A program made the position numbers and the translations under genes. The notes beneath the pieces are model-generated. The model saw nothing but the letters and a program-made list of their open reading frames with translations, made no database searches and was not told the DNA's origin. Positions 33,789 to 40,953 of a DNA stretch of 64,000 nt are shown here, in pieces. Position 1 is the stretch's first letter. Each line of letters opens with the position of its first letter. Origin of the DNA: Dubosiella muris (GTDB lineage: Bacteria; Bacillota_I; Bacilli_A; Erysipelotrichales; Erysipelotrichaceae); the NCBI RefSeq assembly GCF_004793885.1, contig NZ_SRYG01000005.1, positions 1 through 64,000 of the forward strand. The letters are read 5' to 3'.

Positions 33789-34664
33789 TTAAGTCATCGC
33801 TTTTAATTGACGAATGCACTCGATCGCGCCTTCTGCGTCGACTTCCGGCTCCAGCGAAAGCGCCCCCGTGTATCCGCCCTCCTTTAAAACACGAAGCACA
33901 GCCGGAAAGTCGATGTCCCCTTGTCCAAGCACCTCATGGACAAACGGCTTCGCCTGGGAAACGTCGATCGAGTAGTCTTTGATGTGAATGTGGGCGATCA
34001 TCGGAAGCAGTCGTTTCGCCTCCTCTTCCAGCGTCCAGGACTGGTATTGTCCGGGCACCTGCTTGATTTCGGCCCGGAACGAGTTGGCCGGATCCCAAAG
34101 CAGACGAATCCAGTCACTTTGAACCGCCTTCCACAATTTAAGCGTCATTTCCCCCTTTGGCAAATGAGAATACGGGCAGTTTTCAATCGCGATCACGACT
34201 CTCTCCTCTTCCGCGATCGCCGCCAGCCGCCGCATTTGCGCTACGATCCGTTCAAAATCCTCGTCGGTTCCATACGGCCCCTTCCGGTTGTCGGGTGCCC
34301 GAAACGGAAACGCCCGCACAACCGGCGCCCCGAGCGCCTTCGCGATGCGGCACGCGCGGCGAGCGTACTCCAAATGCGCGTCGGCATCGCCCTCGATCGT
34401 ATAAAAAGAAGGATTGAACAAACTCACCTGATCGCCCTCGTACAGCGGGCACAAAAAGAAAATCGTCGACGCGATCGAGCTGACACGCATCCCGTACTGT
34501 TTGAGCAGCGTCCGGATCCGCTCCACTTCCTCGTCGTCACACTGCTCGATCGTTTTGCCAAACACGTTGTGCAGTTCTACCTCGCGCAAGCCTTCGCTTT
34601 GGATTTTCGCCAGCGCCCGTTCCAAATCCTCGTCCACCTGATCGGTAATGATCGAATATCTCAT
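33789..34664 (-). CDS. Sugar phosphate isomerase/epimerase (xylose isomerase-like barrel), 291 aa
   Basis: AP-endonuclease-2/IolE-type TIM barrel that isomerises or epimerises a sugar or inositol derivative with a divalent metal. Metal ligands appear in order: Glu of AIENCPY, Asp of WDPANS, His of HIHIKD, Glu of LEPEVD. No pathway genes adjoin it. SD GGAGAGG before ATG 34664; a TGGACA-17-TATCAT promoter is possible at about 34690-34720. Confidence 0.87.
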   Translation of the reverse strand: MRYSIITDQVDEDLERALAKIQSEGLREVELHNVFGKTIEQCDDEEVERIRTLLKQYGMRVSSIASTIFFLCPLYEGDQVSLFNPSFYTIEGDADAHLEYARRACRIAKALGAPVVRAFPFRAPDNRKGPYGTDEDFERIVAQMRRLAAIAEEERVVIAIENCPYSHLPKGEMTLKLWKAVQSDWIRLLWDPANSFRAEIKQVPGQYQSWTLEEEAKRLLPMIAHIHIKDYSIDVSQAKPFVHEVLGQGDIDFPAVLRVLKEGGYTGALSLEPEVDAEGAIECIRQLKAMT

Positions 34665-34721
34665 ACTTCCACCTCTCCCTTTTCTTAAATGATATATCTA
34701 TATATCGTTTTTGTCCATAAT

Positions 34722-34752
34722 AAAAAAAGCGAATGCTCAAGGAGCAGCCGCC
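34722..34752 (-). terminator. Terminator after corA
   Basis: Minus-strand stem around TGCTC/GAGCA extended by GCG/CGC, then seven U. Confidence 0.7.
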
Positions 34753-34761
34753 AAAGATTCA

Positions 34762-35730
34762 TCAATGGAACATGTCTTTTTTCTTAAAGATAAAAATCGC
34801 GCAGACGCAGGCGATCACCGCCAGCAGCAGCGGGAACCAGGCGAACGGAAACAGCAAGTCTTTCACGTTCATGCCGTAAAAGCCAAAAATCATGTTCGGA
34901 ATCGCCATAACGATGGTAATTACCGTCAAAATTTGCATGATAAAGTTCAAGTTGTTCGAAATGACGTTGGCGAACGTGTCCATCGTGCTCGACAAAATGC
35001 CCGAGTAAATGCTACACATCTCCACCGCCTGCTTGATCTCGATCATGACGTCCTCAAGCAAGTCCTCGTCGTCCTCGTACAGCTTGATTTGCCGTCCGCG
35101 CATGATCTTGGAAAGCGTCAGCTCATCCGACTTCAGCGAAGTCGAAAAGTAGACGAGCGACTTTTCCAGCCCAAGCATGTCGATCAGCTCCTTGTTGTCG
35201 GGCGTCTGATACAGCTTTTTTTCCGTCCGCGACGACAGCCGGTCGATTTGGCGCAAATAAATCAAATAGCGCTGGGAAATCCGGAGCAAAAGCAGCAGTA
35301 AAAACCGCGTTTTCAGCTTCGTATCCAGACCTTTGACCCGTCCTGAAGCCAAGTCGTTGACATTGTTGTTTTCATACAAGCTAATCGTGACAATATAGCC
35401 CTTTAAAATAACGACACCCAGCGGCAGCGTCATATACTGGAGCGTCAGCTCTTTTTCCTTTTGAGGGCGGTTGATCGGATCTTCCTCCTCGTTCATGTTC
35501 GGGTAGTCAAAAATCACAAGCGTCTGGTCGACATCGTCGTCGTAGTCGATATGGGCGCTTTCCTCCTCATCCAGCGAGGACTTGACAAACTCGGGCAAAA
35601 CACCGATTTTCTCAATCAAATAGTTTCGTTCCTCATACGTTGGCGCGATCGCGTTGACCCAGCATCCCGGTTCCGGGGATTCGATTCTGGCCGTCACGCC
35701 TTGTTCATTCGTCTTGTAAAATTCTAACAC
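34762..35730 (-). CDS. corA: CorA-type Mg2+/Co2+ channel, 322 aa
   Basis: Pentameric divalent-cation channel. Large cytoplasmic N-terminal domain with a long acidic willow-helix region, two C-terminal membrane helices and the signature FYGMNV ion-selectivity motif at the end of the first (about residue 288). GTG start at 35730 with SD GGAGGT seven bases upstream. Its translation should be governed by the leader described at 35737-35817. It follows rnpB on the same strand. Confidence 0.95.
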   Translation of the reverse strand: MLEFYKTNEQGVTARIESPEPGCWVNAIAPTYEERNYLIEKIGVLPEFVKSSLDEEESAHIDYDDDVDQTLVIFDYPNMNEEEDPINRPQKEKELTLQYMTLPLGVVILKGYIVTISLYENNNVNDLASGRVKGLDTKLKTRFLLLLLLRISQRYLIYLRQIDRLSSRTEKKLYQTPDNKELIDMLGLEKSLVYFSTSLKSDELTLSKIMRGRQIKLYEDDEDLLEDVMIEIKQAVEMCSIYSGILSSTMDTFANVISNNLNFIMQILTVITIVMAIPNMIFGFYGMNVKDLLFPFAWFPLLLAVIACVCAIFIFKKKDMFH

Positions 35731-35736
35731 TTTGTA

Positions 35737-35771
35737 CCTCCTTGCTTTCGGAGGTCATGCACATGCCTCCG
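35737..35771 (-). promoter_or_regulatory. Alternative hairpins controlling the corA ribosome binding site
   Basis: Three blocks on the minus strand: CGGAGG (35771-35766), ACCTCCG (35755-35749) and GGAGGT (35741-35736, the corA SD). The middle block can pair six bases with the first (SD free) or six bases with the third (SD hidden, eight-base loop). The two hairpins exclude each other. The first block lies inside a short upstream ORF that ends in the loop between blocks one and two. Confidence 0.75.
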
Positions 35772-35817
35772 TCTGGTTGCTGTTTTGTTCAATTCGCTCA
35801 TGCGGGTCTGGAGACAT
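35755..35817 (-). CDS. Candidate leader peptide of corA, 20 codons
   Basis: ATG at 35817 preceded by AGAAGGTG (SD-like, six-base spacing); stop TGA at 35755-35757. The peptide begins MSPDPHERIE, an early Pro/Asp-rich start like the enterobacterial MgtL peptide (MEPDP...), which stalls or destabilises ribosomes when Mg2+ is low. Codons 16-18 contain the GGAGG of the SD-freeing hairpin. A second small ORF (35724-35801) overlaps in another frame but lacks an SD. Confidence 0.55.
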   Translation of the reverse strand: MSPDPHERIEQNSNQTEACA

Positions 35818-35841
35818 ACGTGCACCTTCTTTCTGTTTTGT

Positions 35842-35847
35842 ATTGTA
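35842..35847 (-). promoter_or_regulatory. Putative -10 box of the corA leader transcript
   Basis: TACAAT directly behind the rnpB terminator, about 25 bases before the leader ORF; TTTCGC 17 bases upstream is a weak -35 that lies in the rnpB terminator arm. Confidence 0.45.
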
Positions 35848-35850
35848 TCA

Positions 35851-35884
35851 CCGAAAAAAAAAAAGCGAAACTATTCGTTTCACT
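35851..35884 (-). terminator. Terminator of rnpB
   Basis: GCGAAAC/GTTTCGC-type stem (GTGAAAC variant at the base) with a short loop and eleven U on the minus strand. Confidence 0.85.
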
Positions 35885-35885
35885 T

Positions 35886-36241
35886 TCTCCTCCAATTCAT
35901 AAGCCATGTTCTGTTCCGGTTTCCCGGCGGCAGCTATTTATCTATGCAAAATGCATCCAGCCTCGGCTTCCGATTCGCTTTGGCCGGTTCCCCTACCAAA
36001 TTTGGGTTTCTCGCTTGCGGGGTTTACCCGTTCCACTCTTTATGTTTCCATAAAGACTCGTCTCTGTGGCACTTTTAAAGGCTCTCATCCATACCATACG
36101 GGTTAGGATTCAAGCCGGCCGTCACGCTTGCGCGTGCCTGGACTTATTGATTCATCCAGCACAAACACTACGATCATCGCAGATCGTGCGAGCATGGACT
36201 TTCCTCTAGCCTTTCGACCAGCAACTGCCGAATTGGAGTAA
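35886..36241 (-). ncRNA. rnpB: RNase P RNA, class B
   Basis: Catalytic RNA that matures tRNA 5' ends. Diagnostic blocks on the minus strand: GAGGAAAGTCCATGCTCGCAC near the 5' end, AAAGTGCCACAG, GGAACGGGTAAACCCC, GCGAGAAACCCAAATTTGG, GGTAGGGGAACC, and AGAACATGGCTTA near the 3' end. P1 pairs ACTCCAATTC with GAATTGGAG. Order gpsB-rnpB matches other Bacillota. Ends good to a few bases. Confidence 0.96.
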
Positions 36242-36257
36242 CGGATCCAATGATCCC

Positions 36258-36593
36258 TTAGTTTTGATTAAAAACCGCTTTTTCCAAACGGGCGATTCGT
36301 TTTAAAATATCAACCTGATCGGTATTCGCGTTCACGAAATCCTGATCCTTCTGCTCCTGAAGGTTTTGATTTTCCGTTTGAAGCGCAAAAACTTGCTGCT
36401 GAAGCTCCTTGATCTTCGCTTCGTAACGAGTCAATGCACTTCCAAGCTCTTCAATCTTCTCATCGTAATTTTGATAATCTTCAATGACCTGATCGAGAAA
36501 TTCATCCACCTCTCCAGGCGCATACCCTTTTAAGTCCACGTGAAATTCTTTTTCGTAAATCACTTGAGCTGTTAAATTCATATCTTTAGACAT
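36258..36593 (-). CDS. gpsB: Cell division regulator GpsB, 111 aa
   Basis: DivIVA-like membrane-binding coiled-coil protein that recruits PBP1 to the division/elongation machinery. N-terminal YEKEFHVDLKGYAPGEVDEFLDQVIEDY is the DivIVA/GpsB lipid-binding signature; a coiled coil follows (about 40-80) and a short helical C-terminal trimerisation tail. SD GGGGAGGG before ATG 36593. Sits near ponA, which encodes its usual partner. Confidence 0.95.
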   Translation of the reverse strand: MSKDMNLTAQVIYEKEFHVDLKGYAPGEVDEFLDQVIEDYQNYDEKIEELGSALTRYEAKIKELQQQVFALQTENQNLQEQKDQDFVNANTDQVDILKRIARLEKAVFNQN

Positions 36594-36886
36594 CGTGACC
36601 CTCCCCGGTATTAACTATTATATTATGCCTTTGAACTCTTAAAAAATCAACTTAAATATTATGCCTTTAAAGCCAGAAAAAATCAACTTAATCATTATGC
36701 CTTTTTTATGACAAAAACGCAAGTCCGATTTCGGATTTTTATCTTCCTCCATTTTTCCAGCCGGAAAAGTGGAAGAATAGAGAGTTCTTTCCAAACATGA
36801 TACGATGAATCCGCCATCCTTGCTTGCGCGCGAATCCAATTTATGACTTTTTCATTTTTATGGAGAAACTTTATTATCATTTAAGG

Positions 36887-36892
36887 TATAAT
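36887..36892 (+). promoter_or_regulatory. -10 box almost touching the recU start
   Basis: Perfect TATAAT ending six bases before GTG 36899 and twelve before ATG 36905. The -35 region is poor. Transcripts starting here would have a leader of 0-7 bases. Confidence 0.6.
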
Positions 36893-36904
36893 AAGTAAGT
36901 GAGC

Positions 36905-37486
36905 ATGATCAACTACCCAAACGGAAGCCCGCCTTACCAGATTGCGAAAAACATCGACAATCATTCCAAGCGCGGCGCGACCCTCGAAAAAGACATCAAC
37001 GCGTCCAACACGTACTACAAGGATTTGAACATCGCGCTGATTTATAAAAAACCGACCCCGATCCAGGTGGTCCGCGTCGACTACCCGCGCCGCGATCGCG
37101 CGAAGATCATCGAGGCGTACTACCGGACCCCGTCGACGACGGACTACAACGGTCTTTATAAAGGCAAATATGTCGATTTCGAGGCGAAAGAAACCAAAAA
37201 CAAGTCGCGGCTGCCGCTGCAAATGATCCACGCCCACCAGATCAAGCATTTGGAACTCGTGGAACGGCACGGCGGAATCGGCTTCTTCATCATCCGTTTT
37301 TCCTATTACGGAAAGACGTATCTTGTCGACGCCCCCCTGCTCATTCGAACAATCAAGAAGACGACCGGTTATGCGATTCCGTACGACTGGTTCGAACAAA
37401 ACGGCCATCTTATTAAAGAAGGCCTGTATCCACGGCTTGACTATTTGAAAGTCGTCGAAGCACTGTATTTTAAGGAGGAAAATTAA
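36905..37486 (+). CDS. recU: Holliday junction resolvase RecU, 193 aa
   Basis: Resolves recombination junctions. The start MINYPNG matches RecU proteins, and the catalytic blocks RGATLEKDIN, STTDYNG, YVDFEAKETKNK and HQIKHLE are in order. GTG 36899 would add two residues. No SD stands before either start. Overlaps ponA as TAATG, the conserved recU-ponA operon of Bacillota. Confidence 0.95.
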   Translation: MINYPNGSPPYQIAKNIDNHSKRGATLEKDINASNTYYKDLNIALIYKKPTPIQVVRVDYPRRDRAKIIEAYYRTPSTTDYNGLYKGKYVDFEAKETKNKSRLPLQMIHAHQIKHLELVERHGGIGFFIIRFSYYGKTYLVDAPLLIRTIKKTTGYAIPYDWFEQNGHLIKEGLYPRLDYLKVVEALYFKEEN

Positions 37487-40077
37487 TGCCGGATAACCCG
37501 AAACCAAACAACGCGGCCGCTCCGAAGCCGAAACGGCGAAAACTCGATATTTGGAACAAGATCGCCGTCTGCATTCTGACCTTGTTTCTGGTCGGCTGCA
37601 TATCCGTATTCTTTATTTTAGTCAACATCATCAACGATCCCGAAGGCATGCGGTTTTCGCAGGACGGCCTGTCGACCTTGTCCAACTCCCGCATCTTTGA
37701 CGGAGCGGGAAATCTCATTTTCGAATTTGGCGACGAAATTCGCGAAGACGTGACGTACGAGCAAATTCCGCAATCGCTCGTCGACGCGTTTTTATCCATC
37801 GAGGATTCGCGCTTCTTCGATCATAACGGATTCGATTTGCCTCGATTCATGGCGGCCGGAATCGCCAACTTGCGCAGCGGGGGCTTCGCGCAAGGCGGTT
37901 CGACCTTGACCATGCAGATGATCGACAACGCCTTCACGAAAAACCAGGAGGAAAAACTCACAAACGAGGGCAAATACAACAAGCTCACCCAGCTCAAGCT
38001 CAAGATCCAGGAAATTTATTTGGCTCTGATCGCCGAGCAAAGCATCAACAAAGAAGACATCTTCGACTTTTATGTAAACCGGATCTGGTTCGGATCGGGA
38101 CAGAACACGCGCGGCGTGCAAAAAGCGGCGAAGTATTTCTTTAACAAAGACGTCAGCGAGCTGAACCTTGGCGAGGCGGCGTTCCTGGCCGGCGCCATCA
38201 ACGCTCCCTACAACAACAACCCGCTCAACAACATCGACAACGGCTCGGAAGTCGACTTCCTGAAAGCGGCCACCGAGCGGCGGAACACGACGCTGCGGCT
38301 CATGCTCCAGCACGGCTACATCACGGAGGAAGAATACGAACTCGCCAAAAACGCACGGCTCGAGTTCGCGCTCCAGACGAACCTGACCGTCAAAGTCGAT
38401 CCAAACGCGGCTTTCATCCAGCAAACGATCGAAGAATGCAAAACGCTGACCGGACAGGATCCAAGCATCATCCCGATGGACATTTACACATCCCTCAATC
38501 AGGATGTGCAAAAGCAGGCCGATGAAATTTGCAACGGCAACATCGTGCCGTTCCCAAATGAAGCCTTCGATGTCGGATTCGCCGTCATCGACAACGCCAG
38601 CGGCGAAATCATCGCCGTCGGGCCGGGACGAAACTACCACACCAACTCTGAGCGCGACAACTCGAAAGACGCCAGACAGCCTGGCTCCTCGATGAAGCCG
38701 CTGCTCGCCTACGCGCCAACGTTCGACATTCTCGGCTGGGCGACGACCCACACCGTGCAGGACGTTCCAAAAGACTACTTCACGACCGGTTCCAACTTGC
38801 AAAACTCCGACCGCCGCTACCAGGGCAACATGTCGTTGCAGGACGCGCTGGGCGTATCGAAAAACACGACTGCGGCCGCGGCCATGATCGACCTCGTCAA
38901 GGATACCGGTTTGGATTACTGGAAAGAGTACTGTCGAAAACTAGGCTACAAAGAGGATGTCGCGAACGACTTCGTCGAACAATACGCGATTGGCGGCGCC
39001 AACATGTTCGCCTCGCCAATCGAGCAGGCAAGCGCCTACACGATCTTTGGCAACAAGGGACAGCACGTGGACGCCCACCGCATCCGCAAAGTCGTACGGC
39101 GCTCGGATCAGGCGGAATTCGCGTCCAACGCCCAAACCAACGAGCTCATTTCCGAGCAGGCGGCGTTCATGATGTCGACCTTGCTTGAAAAAGTCGTCAC
39201 GGGCGGCTACAACAACTACAACCAGATTCTCGCCTCGAGCTATCCGGTTTACGCCAAGTCCGGTACATCCGACTGGGCGGACGACGGTTTGCAGTATGGC
39301 ATTCCGCTTGGCGTCGTCAAGGACGAGTGGTCCTGCGCCTACACGAGCCAGTTCTCGGTATCGGTGTGGTCAGGCTATACGTCAAAATATCAGCAGCAAG
39401 GCTACTATATTGATATCGCGCAGCTGAACATGGCGACCGCATTCCATATTTCCCATTACTTGCTGGATTATTGCCAGCAGTACGGCAACTACCACGCCAT
39501 CGAGCGGCCGGACGGCGTATCCGACTATCGAGGGGGCTACATCAAGACCGAATATGTCAACCGCGGCGACACTTCCTCGGCGCCAGTATACGACCCGTCC
39601 ACCGCGTGCGCGGCCAATGGCGGCACCTGGGACGATGAAGCGGGCTTGTGTATCACGAAGCAAGAGGAAAACACCGACGAAAACGCATGTGTTGGCAGCG
39701 GCGGTACATGGGATGGCGGCGCATGCAGCTGTCCGGAAGGCTATGAGCTCAACGGCAACGCCTGCGTGGCAGCCGAAGAGGAAAAGCCGGATGAAGACAA
39801 AGACAACGAGCAAGCCGCGATCGACGAATGCGTCAACAACGGCGGCACCTACGCCAACGGCGTCTGCATTTACGATACAGTCGACGATCCAAGCCAGGGC
39901 GGCGACAACCAGGGCGGCAATCCCGGCGGGGATGTTAACCAGGGTGGCGACAACCAGGGCGGCAACGGAAACGGCAACGCGAATGGAAATGGCGGAAACA
40001 ACGGTAATCCGGACGTTCCGGCCGGTTTGGTCTTCCCTCGCTTCAAAGGGTTCTTCAACCTCTTTAGCTGGCTATAA
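37486..40077 (+). CDS. ponA: Bifunctional penicillin-binding protein 1A with Cys-rich tail, 863 aa
   Basis: Polymerises and cross-links peptidoglycan. Cytosolic tail, one membrane helix (about 26-49), GT51 domain with Glu106 in SIEDSRFFDHNG and QGGSTLTMQ, transpeptidase domain with Ser401-x-x-Lys404, Ser458-Lys-Asn and Lys591-Ser-Gly-Thr. Unusual C-terminus (about 705-863): three repeats of C-x3-GGTW/Y-xn-C with extra Cys pairs, then a Gly/Asn/Gln-rich linker and a hydrophobic FPRFKGFFNLFSWL end. SD AAGGAGG before ATG. Confidence 0.95.
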   Translation: MPDNPKPNNAAAPKPKRRKLDIWNKIAVCILTLFLVGCISVFFILVNIINDPEGMRFSQDGLSTLSNSRIFDGAGNLIFEFGDEIREDVTYEQIPQSLVDAFLSIEDSRFFDHNGFDLPRFMAAGIANLRSGGFAQGGSTLTMQMIDNAFTKNQEEKLTNEGKYNKLTQLKLKIQEIYLALIAEQSINKEDIFDFYVNRIWFGSGQNTRGVQKAAKYFFNKDVSELNLGEAAFLAGAINAPYNNNPLNNIDNGSEVDFLKAATERRNTTLRLMLQHGYITEEEYELAKNARLEFALQTNLTVKVDPNAAFIQQTIEECKTLTGQDPSIIPMDIYTSLNQDVQKQADEICNGNIVPFPNEAFDVGFAVIDNASGEIIAVGPGRNYHTNSERDNSKDARQPGSSMKPLLAYAPTFDILGWATTHTVQDVPKDYFTTGSNLQNSDRRYQGNMSLQDALGVSKNTTAAAAMIDLVKDTGLDYWKEYCRKLGYKEDVANDFVEQYAIGGANMFASPIEQASAYTIFGNKGQHVDAHRIRKVVRRSDQAEFASNAQTNELISEQAAFMMSTLLEKVVTGGYNNYNQILASSYPVYAKSGTSDWADDGLQYGIPLGVVKDEWSCAYTSQFSVSVWSGYTSKYQQQGYYIDIAQLNMATAFHISHYLLDYCQQYGNYHAIERPDGVSDYRGGYIKTEYVNRGDTSSAPVYDPSTACAANGGTWDDEAGLCITKQEENTDENACVGSGGTWDGGACSCPEGYELNGNACVAAEEEKPDEDKDNEQAAIDECVNNGGTYANGVCIYDTVDDPSQGGDNQGGNPGGDVNQGGDNQGGNGNGNANGNGGNNGNPDVPAGLVFPRFKGFFNLFSWL

Positions 40078-40089
40078 ACAAACTTTTCC

Positions 40090-40114
40090 AAGGCTCTGAA
40101 AAGAGCCTTTTTTG
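40090..40114 (+). terminator. Terminator of recU-ponA
   Basis: AAGGCTC/GAGCCTT stem, six-base loop, T run. Confidence 0.85.
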
Positions 40115-40122
40115 TAGCTCAT

Positions 40123-40153
40123 AAAAAAAGCCGCCCCCGCAGCGGGAACGGCC
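40123..40153 (-). terminator. Terminator of pflA
   Basis: Minus-strand GC-rich stem GCCGTTCCCGC/GCGGGGGCGGC with mismatches, then seven U. Confidence 0.75.
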
Positions 40154-40162
40154 GTATCGCCA

Positions 40163-40906
40163 TCAATCCGTTTCTTTGCCTGTATGCAGCAGCCGGTTGG
40201 CGTTCGCGATGCGCGCCGGCGTGGGTGGCTCGACGCCTTCCAGAGGATAGTCCATACCGAGCGCCTTCCATTTGTAAGCCCCCATCGTATGATACGGTAG
40301 AACTTCCACACGCTCCACATTCGACAACGAGGAAACGAAGCGGTCGAGCGCGATCAAATACCGGTCCTCGTCGTTGATGGTCGGCACCAGCACATGACGG
40401 ATCCAAACCGGCTTGCCAATCTCGTCTAAATACTTGGCAAAATCAAGAATGTTTCGATTGGACCAGCGCGTTAGCCGCGTGTGGGCTTTCTCGTCGATAT
40501 GCTTGATGTCGAGCAGCACCAAGTCTGTCACCGCCATCAGCGCCTCGATTTTCGCGAACATGGCCCCCTCGCGCGTAAACGGCTGCCCGCACGTGTCCAG
40601 CGTCGTGTGGATGCCTTCGGCTTTCGCGAGCCGAAACAGCTCCGTCACAAAATCAATTTGCAGCAGCGGCTCTCCCCCGCTTACCGTGATTCCGCCCTGG
40701 TCGCGCCAATACGTTTGATAGCGCTTCGCCTTCGCCAGCAGAGCGGCCGGCTTTACGTCGCCCTCTTTTGTCTGCCACGTGTCGGCGTTGTGGCAAAACT
40801 GGCACCGCATCCGGCACCCTTGCAAAAAGACGACAAACCGGACACCCGGTCCATCGACCGAGCCAAACGTTTCGATTGAATGAATCGCACCTAAATTGTT
40901 GTTCAT
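40163..40906 (-). CDS. pflA: Pyruvate formate-lyase activating enzyme, 247 aa
   Basis: Radical SAM enzyme that creates the glycyl radical in PflB. Iron-sulfur motif CRMRCQFC near residue 32, GGEPLLQ near 82, DIKH and the C-terminal MGAYKW block are present; length is typical. SD GGAAG before ATG 40906. 47 bases behind pflB, with a hairpin in between. Confidence 0.96.
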   Translation of the reverse strand: MNNNLGAIHSIETFGSVDGPGVRFVVFLQGCRMRCQFCHNADTWQTKEGDVKPAALLAKAKRYQTYWRDQGGITVSGGEPLLQIDFVTELFRLAKAEGIHTTLDTCGQPFTREGAMFAKIEALMAVTDLVLLDIKHIDEKAHTRLTRWSNRNILDFAKYLDEIGKPVWIRHVLVPTINDEDRYLIALDRFVSSLSNVERVEVLPYHTMGAYKWKALGMDYPLEGVEPPTPARIANANRLLHTGKETD

Positions 40907-40919
40907 AGCTTCCTTTCAT

Positions 40920-40945
40920 ACAAAAAGCCCGGTCGCGCCGGACTT
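40920..40945 (-). terminator. Intercistronic hairpin between pflB and pflA
   Basis: Minus-strand AGTCCGG/CCGGGCT stem with five-base loop and five U. Probably a partial terminator lowering pflA relative to pflB. Confidence 0.65.
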
Positions 40946-40953
40946 TTATTTTT

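Noticed and set aside
35724-35801. Second upstream ORF (26 codons) overlapping the corA start
   Set aside because: No SD in front of its ATG; kept only as a remark in the corA leader entry.
35731-35847. M-box Mg2+ riboswitch before corA
   Set aside because: The leader is too short and lacks the conserved M-box core; the two-hairpin SD switch explains the sequence better.
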